NCBI GenBank assembly: GCA_032718865.1 | Contig: JALUTQ010000026.1 | Coordinates: 496,001-560,000 of the forward strand | Length of the DNA: 64,000 nt | Reading direction: 5' to 3' | Source of the DNA: Tilletia caries | Lineage: Eukaryota > Basidiomycota > Exobasidiomycetes > Tilletiales > Tilletiaceae | Made by a program: the position numbers and the translations under genes | Shown here: positions 32,272 through 43,079 of the stretch, in pieces | How positions within the stretch are numbered: position 1 is the stretch's first letter | Layout: every line of letters starts with the position of its first letter | Notes under the pieces: generated by a model | What the model was told of the DNA's origin: nothing | Databases searched by the model: none | The model's input: the letters and a program-made list of their open reading frames with translations, nothing else

Positions 32272-32606
32272 GGAGGTGGAAGAGGAGTGTGCGTGAGGTG
32301 GAGGTTGTTGTCGAGGAGGTGATGTGGAACAGAGTCAGAGAACGAGAGTGAGAAAAGAGAAGCGAAGGATGGAGTGGTGAGAGATCGAGAGAGAAGGGAG
32401 AGAAGTGCTCTGGACGAGGCTAGAAGCCGATGGAGATATGGTGGTCTCTGCGAGGCTAGTTGAGCGAGGCCGATGGAGATATGGGAGTCTCTGCGGGGCC
32501 TGCGGAGGAAGAGACCACTGGAGATATGGAGGTCTCTGCGAGGTCGTCTTGTGGGTGTTGCTGTAATCGGTAGGTGCGATTCAGCTAGAGAACCCTCTCA
32601 TCACCA
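32272..32606. other. Gypsy 5' untranslated leader with a repeated GGAGATATGG motif
   Basis: Between the 5' LTR and the gag ATG. It contains three spaced copies of a GATGGAGATATGG/GGTCTCTGCG-type unit at about 32427-32540 and the primer-binding-site candidate at 32593-32606. It probably holds the packaging signal and has no coding content. Confidence 0.55.
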
Positions 32607-32939
32607 TGTACGAACACAATGGTTCGGTAGAAGAGTGTCTTACCTGTAGCTAAGGCTAAACAAATGAGAATATGCAATGACGGATCAATTCTAAGCGAGA
32701 GGGGGAAGTGGGGCGCAGCCGCTTATATACAAATGAGGCGCAGGAGAGAGAGAAGCCGGTGCGGCTGATGAAGGAAAAAGAGGAAGGAAAAGTGGGACGT
32801 TGCGTAACGATTCTGGAGCAGTGAGTGAGGAAAAGTGTTGAGGCAGGAAAAGTGTTGAGAGCGATCGGGGATCGGAGCGGAACGGATCGGGAACATAGAG
32901 AACTGAGAAGTAAGTAACTATTGGCTGCTCGCCAGCACA
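32607..32939 (-). repeat. 5' LTR of the nested gypsy element
   Basis: 333-bp partner of 25177-25509. Translation of chromovirus pol runs into it and gives a spurious ~96-residue tail. Confidence 0.95.
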
Positions 32940-32944
32940 CGGGT

Positions 32945-35900
32945 CGAATGAGTTCGGCAACTCGGAACGGCCCCATGAGCTTGGGGGACAGCTTCGCCCA
33001 TGCCCTTTGCGTTGGATCTAGTCGTTGCTTGTAATGTTCCGTCCTGACGAGTTCCCAGTCGTTGACGCTAGGCGTCCAAGCGAGGTGTCGACGGTTGTAC
33101 TCCTCCGACTGGCGATCTTGTGCACGGATGATGCGATCTTGGACGTCGGCGTGAAAGGCTAGGAGGGCACCGAGGTCTGTGACCGTCCCCGTGGAAGCCG
33201 CGCCTTCTTGGTCTTGTATCTGATGGAGTGTCTCGGCCAAGGGGAACACACGAGGGTTCCTCGCGAAGACGATCTTGTATGGGGGCTCTTGCGTCGTCTC
33301 TTGCGTCTGTGTGTTGTAGGCCATCATGGCCGCGGGCAGCATCATCGGCCAGTCGTGTTGATCGAGAGCAACAGTGTGCCTCAAAAGCGTTCCCAGTTGT
33401 TGGTTGAGACGCTCGACCTGACCGTCGGTCTGAGGGTGATATGCCGCAGACATGCCGTGTTTGATGTCGAGCCTTTGAGTCAGCGCCCTCCAAAACTCGG
33501 AGGTGAATCGTACGTCGCGATCGCTGATGAGGCGCCTGGGGATGCCGGTCCACGGGTAGACGTTCGTGAGGAATCGTTCCACCGTGTCCTTCGCTGAATC
33601 GGTCGTCTTGCTGGCGTAAAAGATGGCGAACTTAGAGAACTTGTCCGATACGACCGTGATGGCATCGAATCGTTGATCGCCGGCAGGTATCAACCCCGTC
33701 ACGAAGTCGATCCCGAGGGTATCGAAGACCTTGGGCGGACTGTAGATCGGGATCAGTTGTCCGTACTCCTTGTGGTGTCGCGCCTTATTCGTCTGGCATT
33801 CGTAGCATTTTGCAACCGCCTCCAGGACCCGTGAGTTGAGGTCGGGGAATGTAAAGATGGTCTTGATCGCCTTTGTTGTTCTCTTGACGGAGGGGTGTCC
33901 GGCCCGAGGTGACTTGTGGAATTCGTCAATGATTGTCTGGATCTTGTCTTCTGGAACGCAGATCCTGATCTGATCCAACTCGGGGCCCGACCGTTCGAAG
34001 AGGAGGTCGTCCTCAACGAAGAATCTCGGATGAGATCCCTCATCATCTTGTCGTATCGCCACGGCCACCTGCACCTGCTCTCGCAGCCTGGGGCTCCTCC
34101 GCTGTCCCTTACTCCTGTCCGAGCCGCCCACGTCCTCTCTTCCCTCGCTCCACCTCCCTCTATTCCCATCCGTACCGTCCGACCCCTTTCCATCCTGGAT
34201 ATCCGATTGCTGGCCGCCAACCTTTGGTCCCTTGTCCTCCACGATGTCCGATTGCTGATCGTTAACCTTTGGTCCCTTGTCCTCCACGATGTCCGTCTTG
34301 TGCTTCTTGTCCCTTCGTCGTTCGCCCGCCAGAGAGTCCGAGTCCACCACAATGTCCGCCGGTCCTCCACCATTACCCGCCAGCTGATGTCCTCCAGATG
34401 TTCCCGTTCCACCGCTGTCGAACGCCGCCGAACGATGTTTCCCAACCGAAGAGCCCAAGTCCACCACGGTGTCCGTCGAACGATGTTTTCCAACCAAAGA
34501 GCCCATGTCCACCACGGTGTCCGTTCCAACAAAAGAGCCCAAGTCCACCACGGTGCCCGTCGTTCCTCCACCATTGTCCGCCAGAAGATCTCCTCCAAGT
34601 GTACCCTCTCCACCATTGTTTTCCCCGTTTCCATCGCGTTCATCCGCCGCTTTGTTCCCCCCCTTCTTGTTGAGGTCGTCCTCGGCCTCTTCTTCTTTTT
34701 TCTTTGTCGTTTTTTCTTTTTTCTTCTTCAGCTTGCTGTAGATTCGTCGGTATGTCTTGTCGTTGTTGTATGCCGTTGCCCACGATTGTCGTTCTGATTT
34801 GTCGAGGATGATGCTTGTTGATGTCGTGTTTTGTTTTTGTACTTGCTTGATGGTGAGGTACTTGATTTGTTGTTCGGTGCTTTGTTCTGGTAGAGGGCTG
34901 CGGGAAAGGGCGTCAGCGACGTTGTTGAACGAGCCCTTCCGGTACTCCACCTTGATCTTGTCCCGAAGCGGAGCCAGGGCGAGAGCGAGTCGTTGGAGTC
35001 GTCCTGTTGGTGCTTCAGACTTAAGGTCCCAAAGGTACTTGAGCGCCTGATGGTCACTTCTGACGGTCAGATGCGATCCGTCAATGTAATGGGCCAACTT
35101 TGAGACGGCCCACACGGCCCACACGACGCACTGAAGCTCCAGATCCGTGGCGCCGTATCGAGTCTCTGGGCTCTTAGTTTTCCGAGAGATGTAGACGACG
35201 GGATGCTCCTTGCCGTCCTCCTGCAGCTGAATGAGGGCGGCTCCGAATCCAGCGGCGGACGCGTCGACGTCCAGGATGAAGGGTCTGGCGTAGTCGGGGC
35301 GTCGTAGAATTGGCGCAGTCGTCAATGCTCTCTTTAGGTCGTCAAAGGCTTGTTGCTGCTTCTCCGACCATCGGAACGGTTCTGAGTGAATGGCTTCGTT
35401 GACGGGCTTTGCTCTCGTTGCGAAGTTTTCCACGAACTTGCGATACCACGAGGCCATCGCATAGAATCGCAACGCCTCCTTCGCTGTGGTCGAGACTGGG
35501 AATTCTCGAACCGCTCTTGTTCTCTCCTCGTCCACCATGATGCCCAGGGCGTGAGCCCGGTACCCCAGAAGCTTGAGGCTGGTGAACGCAAAGGCGCACT
35601 TCTTTGGCGCGATCGTGATACCGGCATCGCCCAGGGCTGAGAGGACGCTCCTTACGTCGACGAGATGTTGCTCGTAGGTCGGAGAAAACACCAGGATGTC
35701 GTCCAGATATGCGATGGCGCAGATGAACCGGAACGCTGCGAGAATGTTATCGATCACCCGCTGAAAGAAGGCGGGTGCCGTCTTCGGTCCGAAAGGCATT
35801 CGGTTCCAGAGCCTCGTGCCGAACATGGTGATGAAGGCGGTGAGCTGTCGGGTCCTCTCCGTGCAGGCGAACTGGTGATAGCCTTTGTTGCAGTCGACGA

Positions 35901-37230
35901 TTGTTAGGAAGACCGCCGAGGTGAGGAGTCCGTAGATCTCGTCTGTCTTGGGTGAGAAGTAGCTGACATCCTTCGTTACGCTGTTTAGCGGACGATAATC
36001 GACGCAGAATCGGAGTTTGTCCCTTTGGGGAACGAGGACGACTCCCGAGCTGTGTGGGCTCGTGCCCGGTTCCGAAAGGTTGAGCTCGTCGTGTTCTCGT
36101 AAGGCCTCCTCGATGGCAGTCCTCTGTGCTGGTGATGTCCGTCGTGGTGGCTCACTATGCTTCCACCCGTCCTGTCCGTCCTTTAGCTCGATATCGAACA
36201 ATTCTTGCTCGTCCAGGCCTAGAGGACGTTCTTTGGTCGGACACACCTGCTGGGACTGTATGACGGTGAGGAGAGCCTCTTGCTGCGAGTCGTCAAGGCT
36301 CGACGAGACAGCGACTTGGATGGCCTCTGACCCATGAGGATACTCGATCTCCAGTTCTCGGAAGGTCGTGCTTTCCTCCTGGGACAGCCCGGACAAGTCG
36401 ATCGGACTCGTGCCGTCCGCCGTCTCGGCCGTTAACGTAGTCGACGACGTCTGCTTGGTCCTATCTTTGTCCTTTGACCTGATGAGTTCCGCGGTCATTG
36501 CTGGAGCTCGACGGAAGGTAGCCGTCCAGGTGGTCGGGTCGCAGACGACACCGACCTCGACCATGTTGTCGACGCCCAGCAGCCATCCGTCCGCACATCG
36601 ATCCACCTCGTGGAATTCACACCACTCCGTCTTCTCCTCCCCATCTCTTCCTACGAACGTGACTGGGAGCACGACGACTGACTTTGTCATCTGCCTGTCC
36701 CCGTCATCGAACCCGTGCAGCTCGATCTGCTGAGCGGGTAGACGTTCGACGTCAGGCGCGACTGATTTGAGTGCGCGGGTAGAGATCAAACTGATCTCTG
36801 AACGCTCGTATCGATCCTGGCCCTCAACCCGGACGCAGAGCTTGAAGGTCGTCGTGTTGCGGTGTAAGGTTCCAGGTTCTCGTCCCGACGGTCGGGTTGA
36901 TGTCTTGCGGATGATCTTAACGCTGCGCACTCGTCGGACATCATGCTCGGACGTAGATTCGTCCGAGGTGGCGTCGTCCGTGCACGAGTCTTCTTCGTCT
37001 TCGTTGGAGCTCGAGCCAGAAGAAGATTCGTCCTTCAGCACAGAGGTGAACAAGCGATTGATGCGAGGATACGCTTTCTCGACTCGACGAACGTACGCTC
37101 TCGTCTTCTCGTCTTGACCGTTGGGGCAGTCGCGCGCGGCATGGCCTGTTTGGTGGCAGACGAAGCAGCCTCCATTTTCTCGGTCCTTCAGCCTTCTTGC
37201 GCTGTCGTCGTTCCTCTTCCGTTAACGGGG
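32945..37230 (-). pseudogene. Chromovirus Pol: protease region, RT, RNase H, integrase (3' part displaced)
   Basis: Long open frame on the minus strand, from the Gag zinc knuckle region (CFVCHQTGHAARDC, near 37160) to the nested insertion at 32944. RT: FCVDYRPLNS, then AYLDDILVFSP near 35700. RNase H: ILDVDASAAGFGAAL near 35260 and NNVADALSRSP near 34900. Integrase: zinc part CYECQTNKARHH near 33790, core GIDFVTGLIPAG, SDRDVRFTSEFWR, then AAYHPQTDGQVERLNQ. The protease site is hard to see: the place where DTG/DSG is expected reads YERSEISLIS. Between RNase H and integrase lies a ~200-residue acidic, repetitive linker. The frame is otherwise intact; the nested element cuts off the last part with the chromodomain. 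Confidence 0.9.
34130..34720 (-). repeat. Coding tandem repeats in the RNase H-integrase linker
   Basis: The encoded linker repeats DTVVDLGSxVGKHRS-type units three times, then SDIVEDKGPKVxxQQ units twice. At DNA level GAGCCCAAGTCCACCAC and CCTCCACGATGTCCG strings recur. The sequence stays in frame, which suggests it is tolerated as a flexible spacer. The N-terminal edge is a Lys/Glu-rich run. Confidence 0.75.
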
Positions 37231-39589
37231 CTGGATTCGATCGGGAACTCGAAGCGACGGCGCTAGTTCGAGCCTTCGTCTTTGAGGTTCTCTTGGTCGA
37301 GGCCCCTCTCTTCCGGAATCGTCCTCCCTCTCCCCTTCTCCACGTTGTTCTCCCCGCCCCCATGTCCGTGTCGGAGTCATCGTCGTTCGGGGTGGAGCGA
37401 ACCCCGACGTTTAGCTCGGCACGAATGTACGACTCCTTCTTCGTCATCTTCAGAAGGTAATCGTTCCAGGAGGTAGCGGTCTCCATCGGCTCGTACAGCC
37501 TCGTTTGCCAGGTCGTTGGCAGTCCATTATGGACGAGACCGACGAGCTCGGATACTGATCTCTGGTTAAGAAGGGGCATCACGTCTCCTTCTGCAGCGTC
37601 GACGCCTGGCGATTTGTAGATGAGCAGCCGGGCGACCGACTCCATTCCGATCAACCAATATTTGTCGTAGCGATACGTCGACAGAGCCTCGCGTGTCGGC
37701 TTGAACATCCGATTGAGCATCTTGAGGGCCGCCGACGAGGGATCCTCCGTCCATTTCTGGAAGAATGTTGCCCGCCATTCCTGCCATGTCGTCGGACGCG
37801 GGAATAGGGAGTCGAACCAATCCTTCGCCTCCCCACGCATACATGAATGCAAGACCCCCAGGATCTGTGCTGGTTGACAGCTCCCAAGTCACAGCTGAAG
37901 AGGTTCCCAGTGACACCTGACGACCGCGTGGCATCTCCGCCAGGCATCAGTTTCTTTCCACAACTTTCGCACCATTCCGTTTCGTCCGATCATTCCGTTT
38001 CGCTCCGTCCCGAGCTCTCTCCACATCTCTTGCCGTTCGAACGTTGCGCAATGATCGCTCACTCCCTCCCAACAGCTCGCTTCCTCGCAACACTTACCTC
38101 GCAATCCTCTCTTCACTCACTGCTACCAAGCATGGCTTTCCTTTATAACGAGCGCGATCATCATGTAATAACGAGATCCTCTTCTACACGAAATCATCAC
38201 TTCCCTTCTTCTTCTTGCTCCATACGCAAATCCGGCTCTGTACGCCACTGGCTCCGTACGCCACTCTTGACTCAACTTCCTACTCAACTCTACTCTTCTT
38301 TACTTCTTCTACTTCACTTCGCTTCATACTTCTCCTCTTCCTATTTTACTACGCCTACTACAGCGCTAGTACAGGATCGCCCTGTCCTCGTACAACCTGT
38401 TGGATCGAAAGTGCTCCATGTGTGCCCAAAAGGCGAGGGGGCGTTTGTCGCGTGGATTGAAATCCCCCAGTTCGGACTGTCGGGGAATACGAGGCTTGTC
38501 GTCACGAAGTGGACGACGATGTTGCAGGGGGTAGCCTACCCCAGTCGGTCCTGGAGATCCAGGTGGACCGCTAGGGGGAGGTCCAGGTGGGCCACCGCCG
38601 GGGCTGCCGGATCCACCACCACCAGGGCCAAAGCCACCGGGACTGTTCGGCCCACCGCCACCAGGACCAGAAGGTTGTCCGCCCCCGCCGCCTCTGATTC
38701 CTCCAGTCGGTCTATACCCGCCCTGCGCACCGAGTCGCCCAGCAAGTCCGGCTTCCGACGCCGGTGTGCCGAAGGAAGGAACGAGACCGCCATGGGGGGT
38801 GCTGGTTTGTTGAGGTGGCCCGAACATTAATACGGCTTCGATTGGGTGCCGATTTGAAGGTCGGGCGGTTTGGATCGGTGGTGTTGAAGGAGCGAATGTG
38901 ACCGACGGCCGTGGTGCCGCCGCGGTTGGAACTGTATCGGGACTTGACGCCGCTGTGACGGCGGAGGGAGTGGCGAGAACGGTTCGATCGGTCGACGTGG
39001 TGGACCGAGAGCCTGTTCCTGCCCGTGCTCCACCGTGTGTCCCCTCCAGCAGCTCCAGAACCCGGGACATGCCCTGTTCGAGCCGGTCGATTCGGGACAT
39101 GCTTTGCTCGAGCCGATCGATCCGGGCCCGGCTGGTGCTCGTCGTTTCCAAAGAAGAAGAGGTATTCGACCATGCTGCTTCGGGCAGGTCCTGTCGAAGA
39201 GACTGTCCCATGCGAGATTCTCGAGCCTTGCCCTTGATTGTCTGCCGGCGTTCGCGGCGGAGAAGAATATAAACCCGCTGATCCGCCATGAACTTCTCCG
39301 CTCTCTTGAGACGAGCGTCGAGACCGACACCTTGAGTCTCCGAGCCGTGTATAAGGCCGTATCGATTCTCGAGCCGGATGGCTTTCTCGAGTTTCTCTTC
39401 GTTCGTCATTGGCCGCTCGGGCGTCTCGGCTTGTGGATTTGCCGACGTCGAGGGGCGATCGGCTGTCACTGGTGTAGCCGGTAGATCTTGGCTCTGCTCA
39501 GCTTGTAGGGGTAGGTCGAAAGAACGTTCGCCGGAAAAGGGCTCGCGTTCGAGGGTTGGTGACCCAGCCATTTGTGTCGTGGTCGCCAT
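36941..39589 (-). pseudogene. Chromovirus Gag, split by a solo LTR and a frameshift
   Basis: ATG at 39589. The first part (407 residues to 38366) has a charged N-terminus, a coiled-coil-like repeat (ARIDRLEQSMSRIDRLEQ) and a Gly/Pro-rich run, then FWAHMEHFRSNRLYEDRAI. Across the solo LTR the frame resumes LHSCMRGEAKDWFDSLFP and MLNRMFKPTREALSTYR, the usual gag core. Near 37215, before the zinc knuckle, the frame shifts. The knuckle itself is in the pol frame, so either a slip or a frameshift site joins Gag to Pol. Confidence 0.85.
37861..38378 (+). mobile_element. Solo LTR inside chromovirus gag
   Basis: LTR body 37866-38373 (508 bp), ends TGTGCTGG...CTAGTACA, target duplication GGATC (37861-37865 and 38374-38378). 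Removing it restores the gag reading frame. A TATA-like TTTATAAC near 38139 and C/T-rich sequence downstream suggest plus orientation. The TGTGCTGG start is shared with the LTRs at 25177 (minus) and 46059, so it may come from a related family. Confidence 0.85.
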
Positions 39590-39722
39590 TGCTGCAATGG
39601 GACAAGACGAGTTAGGATTCAGTCGCCACGACTGATCCAGAGTACACGCCGCGTGTACTTACAGTGCAAGCTCTCTGATATGAGCGGCCACGCTCCTTTG
39701 ACGAGGCGGAGCTACCAAAATC

Positions 39723-40095
39723 TGTGGCGTTAGGACTGTCTTCCTCGAGATTGAGGGCAAGGGGAAGGTTGTGAAGAGAGAGAACGATGCGTGACTGCGA
39801 TTCTAAGCGTAACTGGTGGTGAGAAGGAAGTACATTCGACTGGATCGTCCGTGATCTCGACCCTTTTATCGTCCATCGTCCTGTGTCCATCGTCTTTGAC
39901 CCCCCGCCCGCTCGGACCCATCTGTAAGTCCGCACGTCCCAACCCTGCTTGCCGCCATGCCCCCCATCGCCCCAAGGGTCTCATCCCTGATAGGAATCTC
40001 GTTCCTCCCCCTCCTCCAACCTCTCAGCGATATCTCGACACCTCATCCCCGTCAGACAACTCATCTCGCCCCGACAAGTTTGTTCCAACGCCACA
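39723..40095 (-). repeat. 5' LTR of the chromovirus
   Basis: 373-bp partner of 24331-24710. Bases 39590-39722 are the short leader with the primer-binding site. Confidence 0.93.
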
Positions 40096-40098
40096 CAG

Positions 40099-40801
40099 AC
40101 GCACTCGCTACCTTTGGGCCTCCCTTCCGACCGTCGGCTGATGCACGGAGGACCGACCTACCGTTCCTCCGCTTCATGTTCCAACACTTCGTTCTCACGT
40201 TCCCTTTTCTTCGCTCCGCCCCACCCAACTTCTTTGCAGACAAGGCAAGGTTCAAGTTTTCAAAGACCGTTTCCTGGACAAGAACATCTCCACCACCGAC
40301 GATCACGAGGAAGCTACTAAACGAAGTCAAATCACGGGCCGGTTCGAAAGGTACATGAACTTGCTCATGACCGCCGCGATTCGTTGCGCGGGAAACTTAG
40401 AGGAGATTGTGCGCATCAGCGAGGCGGATGGTGCCAAGCTCTCCGCTTTGCAGCAACGGCTGCGCGCGGCTGTCAAAGGAGAGCTCAGTGACACTTTCGA
40501 GGTCAACATTGTCGGGGTTCGCACGGTTACCACGAAAGGTAGGCTTCGGAATCGATACCACGAAGAGTTCATCATCCGGACTCGCCGACCCAACCAGCCT
40601 GAGATCTATGTGTCTCGCAGGTATGGCGACTTTGCACGTCTTGCCGAGACACTCCGGATCGACTTCCCCGACGAGGAGATTCGGCCCCCACCGAACAAGG
40701 ATCGATCACATCGGCACGTAGACGATGACGCGTCTGCGGCCCAGTCCCAACCTCAAGCCAGCATCAGTCGCGAAGTAAGGGAGGACAAGAAACCTCGATA
40801 G
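40099..40801 (+). pseudogene. PX/PXB-domain protein gene, downstream part
   Basis: It resumes exactly after the chromovirus with ALATFGPPF, LPFLRFMFQHFVLTFPFLRS (PXB region). Then, after a 5-bp CAAGG tandem duplication at 40241-40250 that shifts frame, it continues VFKDRFLDKNISTTDDHEEA, FERYMNLLMTAAIRC and the PX domain core (FEVNIVGVRTV, HEEFIIRTRRP, YVSRRYGDFARLAETLR, FPDEEIRPPPNKD). PX domains bind phosphoinositides, and fungal PX-PXB proteins act in endosomal or lipid trafficking. The stop at 40799-40801 comes early, so the C-terminal part is missing or shifted. With the chromovirus, the duplication and the damaged 5' end, this is probably a pseudogene. Confidence 0.75.
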
Positions 40802-41323
40802 CGGACGCGAGATTCGTCCGGGTCCCTGACTCGTGTCTTTCGGAGGCGCAGCCGTATGTGGAGCGGGTGCTGAGTGCGAGGGCGAGGGGTGCGCTGAGTG
40901 TGAGCGATGCGATGATGGAGATGGAAGGCGTGCGGTTTGAGAGTAGTGGGGATGAGGACGGAAGGGACGAGGATGTGGGGGAGGATGTTGAGGTGGCGAT
41001 AGAAGTCGAAGGGGAGGAATTTGAGGAGGAGCAGGAGGAGGAAGTCGGCCGGCTGGGAGGTGAGGCAATACCAACTCCCGCGTCCATGCCAGGGATGCTG
41101 GCCTTACCCGGACTCGGCTAGTTCTCAATTTCCGCCTCCTCCGGCTCGGACCCGAATCCACCGCGGAAGAAGAGGAAGTACAACAGCAAGAAGAGGAAGG
41201 GGCAGGCGGGGGACACCCAGTGCCCGGCGAGGCCGACGGTGGGGCTGGGTGAGCTGGAGAGGGAGTTGGAGGGCGTCTTGGTCGAGGCGAGGCGGAGGAC
41301 TGTGAAGGCGTTGAGGATGTGAA
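40802..41323 (+). pseudogene. Coding-like remnant, acidic and basic segments, not recognised
   Basis: Plus-strand frame EAQPYVERVLSARARGALSV, then an acidic run (EVEGEEFEEEQEEE) to a stop at 41121. A second frame at 41126-41323 reads DPNPPRKKRKYNSKKRKGQ and GELERELEGVLVEARRR to a stop. Codon use looks coding and the pieces could be the end of one gene with a frameshift or intron near 41120. They may be the displaced C-terminus of the PX gene. No family was recognised. Confidence 0.35.
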
Positions 41324-41330
41324 GCTGTGC

Positions 41331-41894
41331 AGGGGATGCACATTGTCATGAAATGGAACATGATCGCTCGTTCTCTTCGCTTCACCTTCTCTACCACATC
41401 AGTCTCAGCACCTACCTCTCTTCCGCGACTCGAGTCATCGGACAATTCATCTCTCCTTCACAAGCATCTACTTCCCAATAGCCCCTATCGTTCGTCTCCT
41501 TGGAGTACATATACTCTCACTCTCGTTGTCTCGTCCTTTCCCCCTTGAATACATCACTTGTCCTTTCATACCTTCATCTTCATTTACTGCTTGACTTCGC
41601 ACAGCCTCTGGCCTCCCACCTTCATCGGTGAGTAGCCAACAGGAGTCGTACCTGTTCGTCTAGAAGACTAGAACTACGACAGGTTATGAGCCCAATGCTC
41701 CGACTGTGCGAGGGCATAGCAACTTAGTACTTACAAGTTACTTCCTTTTCTATCGTACCCTCTTCCTCTATTTCTGGCGCCTTCTCTCTTGGGCTGATCA
41801 CCGATCACCCTTCACGTCTTCACGATACCTCACGCCTCTAACGACTACAACCCTGGTGGTTCACTCTCCTTAACAAATGTAGACAGTCAACATT
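41331..41894 (+). promoter_or_regulatory. Probable 5' LTR and leader of the second copia element
   Basis: Non-coding, C/T-rich, with a CATATACTCTC TATA-like string near 41510, directly upstream of a copia gag. LTR boundaries cannot be fixed because no second LTR is present in the window. Confidence 0.4.
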
Positions 41895-43079
41895 ATGTCT
41901 ACCACCGCTGGCACTCAAGACCAGAACACAGCGTTCCTTCCCCCGCCGATTTTCGGGCCTCAAGATGGCATCGGCATCCGGATTTTGGGATCCTCCTTGA
42001 CGTACGACGCTATGCTGGCTCGTCTTGTGCGTGCTCAGCGTTCCCCTGCCAAGCCTAAAGGTGCAAGCACCAAGGCGACGATTGCTCTCCTTGAGGGAAA
42101 GCGCAACTGGGTCTCGTGGCGCACGGATATGGCCGCCCTCCTTCAGCCTCACAATGACGGTCGCCTTTGGTACCTCATTCATGGCCACCCTGCAACCTCC
42201 GTCGACTGCTATCGGCGCATCTTCGCCAACCCAGACAAAGCCGATGAACTCGCCTCCGTTGACGATGCAACGGCGTATCGTTCTTCGGACTTGACCACGG
42301 CCGGCAGTCTCCTCATTCAATTGCTTGACGAGAAGACAAAGAGCGACGTAACGAAATTCGTCGGTGCCGACGGAAGCGACGGACAAGGCATCTGGCTTGC
42401 CCTCTCCAAGAAGTACGCTGGACAAGACGTGGCGACTATGCAGACGGCGGAACACGAACTCACGACCTACACTCTCGGAGACAAGACCGTGACTCAGGTC
42501 TCTCAGGACCTTGAACTCCTCTTCAATCAGGTGTTCATGTCCGGAGGGGAGCCTGTGTCTCAAGTTCGCAAGGTCCAGATCGTTCTGCGTGTTTTCCTGG
42601 GGTCTCGCTTCGACGCTATACGCGCCTCCTTGTCGGCCAGCTGGAAACCCGAGGTTCTCACCTTTGAGGACGTCATCGCAACCTTTGCCGCTGAAGAGTC
42701 GCTTCATATAGCGGCAGCGACGGTGACGGGACAAGCGCCACCCGCCGGTGCTATGGCGCTCATCGTCTCTCAGGCGTTGTCCTCTGCCGCTGAGACTTCA
42801 CAGCAATCCGCGGCGAAGAATCGTCGTAAAGGCGCTGGTGCTTCGCGCACGGGTGCGACGTGTTACCACTGCAAGAAAGTCGGTCATTTCATTCAGCACT
42901 GCAAGGCGAAGAAAAGCGGCCAGCCACCACACCCAGACAGTCGTGTGGCTCAAGAGCAAAAGGCAAAGACGCAGGAGCACGGCGCTATAGAGGCGGTACT
43001 CAGCGAGCACGCTCCCGAGGGTTGGGTTCCCAGTGGTCAGCAATTCTACCCCCCGGGCAGCTCTTCTCGCCCATATTAG
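41895..43079 (+). CDS. Copia Gag, second family
   Basis: 394 residues from ATG 41895 to TAG 43077-43079. Copia-type Gag core: LLEGKRNWVSWRTDMAALL, IWLALSKKYAGQDVATM and VRKVQIVLRVFLGSRFDAI (UBN2-like). The zinc knuckle is CYHCKKVGHFIQHC. The protease starts in the same frame 32 codons after the TAG. There is little similarity to the first copia Gag, so it is a separate lineage. The tail QQFYPPGSSSRPY is followed directly by the TAG. Confidence 0.85.
   Translation: MSTTAGTQDQNTAFLPPPIFGPQDGIGIRILGSSLTYDAMLARLVRAQRSPAKPKGASTKATIALLEGKRNWVSWRTDMAALLQPHNDGRLWYLIHGHPATSVDCYRRIFANPDKADELASVDDATAYRSSDLTTAGSLLIQLLDEKTKSDVTKFVGADGSDGQGIWLALSKKYAGQDVATMQTAEHELTTYTLGDKTVTQVSQDLELLFNQVFMSGGEPVSQVRKVQIVLRVFLGSRFDAIRASLSASWKPEVLTFEDVIATFAAEESLHIAAATVTGQAPPAGAMALIVSQALSSAAETSQQSAAKNRRKGAGASRTGATCYHCKKVGHFIQHCKAKKSGQPPHPDSRVAQEQKAKTQEHGAIEAVLSEHAPEGWVPSGQQFYPPGSSSRPY

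Larger units (their letters stand above)
25172..32944 (-). mobile_element. Ty3/gypsy element with gag-pol intron and permuted pol, nested in the chromovirus
   Basis: LTRs of 333 bp at 25177-25509 and 32607-32939 begin TGTGCTGG and end GAACACAATGG...on the minus strand (TGT...ACA ends). The target duplication is CGGGT (25172-25176 and 32940-32944) and interrupts chromovirus pol. A TATATAAG box is on the LTR minus strand near 25290. Next to the 5' LTR is TGGTGATGAGAGGG, the likely primer-binding site, shared with the relative at 46421. Coding order on the minus strand is gag, an 83-bp intron, then PR-RT-RNase H(N)-integrase-RNase H(C). Four nonsense or insertion lesions (31330, 28400, 27893 and the MITE at 25699-26316) inactivate it. 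Confidence 0.95.
24326..40100 (-). mobile_element. Ty3/gypsy chromovirus (LTR TGTGGCGTT...AACGCCACA), split by nested insertions
   Basis: LTRs at 24331-24710 and 39723-40095 have perfect end repeats TGTGGCGTT/AACGCCACA. The target duplication is CAGAC (24326-24330 and 40096-40100). The primer-binding site TGGTAGCTCCGCC lies 5 nt inside the 5' LTR, and a purine tract GGAGGGGGGC (minus strand) precedes the 3' LTR. Removing the nested gypsy (25177-32939), the solo LTR (37866-38373) and their duplications leaves an element of about 7.48 kb. Order: gag, PR, RT, RNase H, integrase, chromodomain. The chromodomain is what defines chromoviruses and is thought to guide integration to modified histones. 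Confidence 0.95.

Noticed and set aside
32656..32944. C-terminal tail of the 1,465-codon chromovirus pol frame
   Set aside because: The last ~96 codons are read-through into the LTR of the nested gypsy; the true continuation is at 24711-25176.
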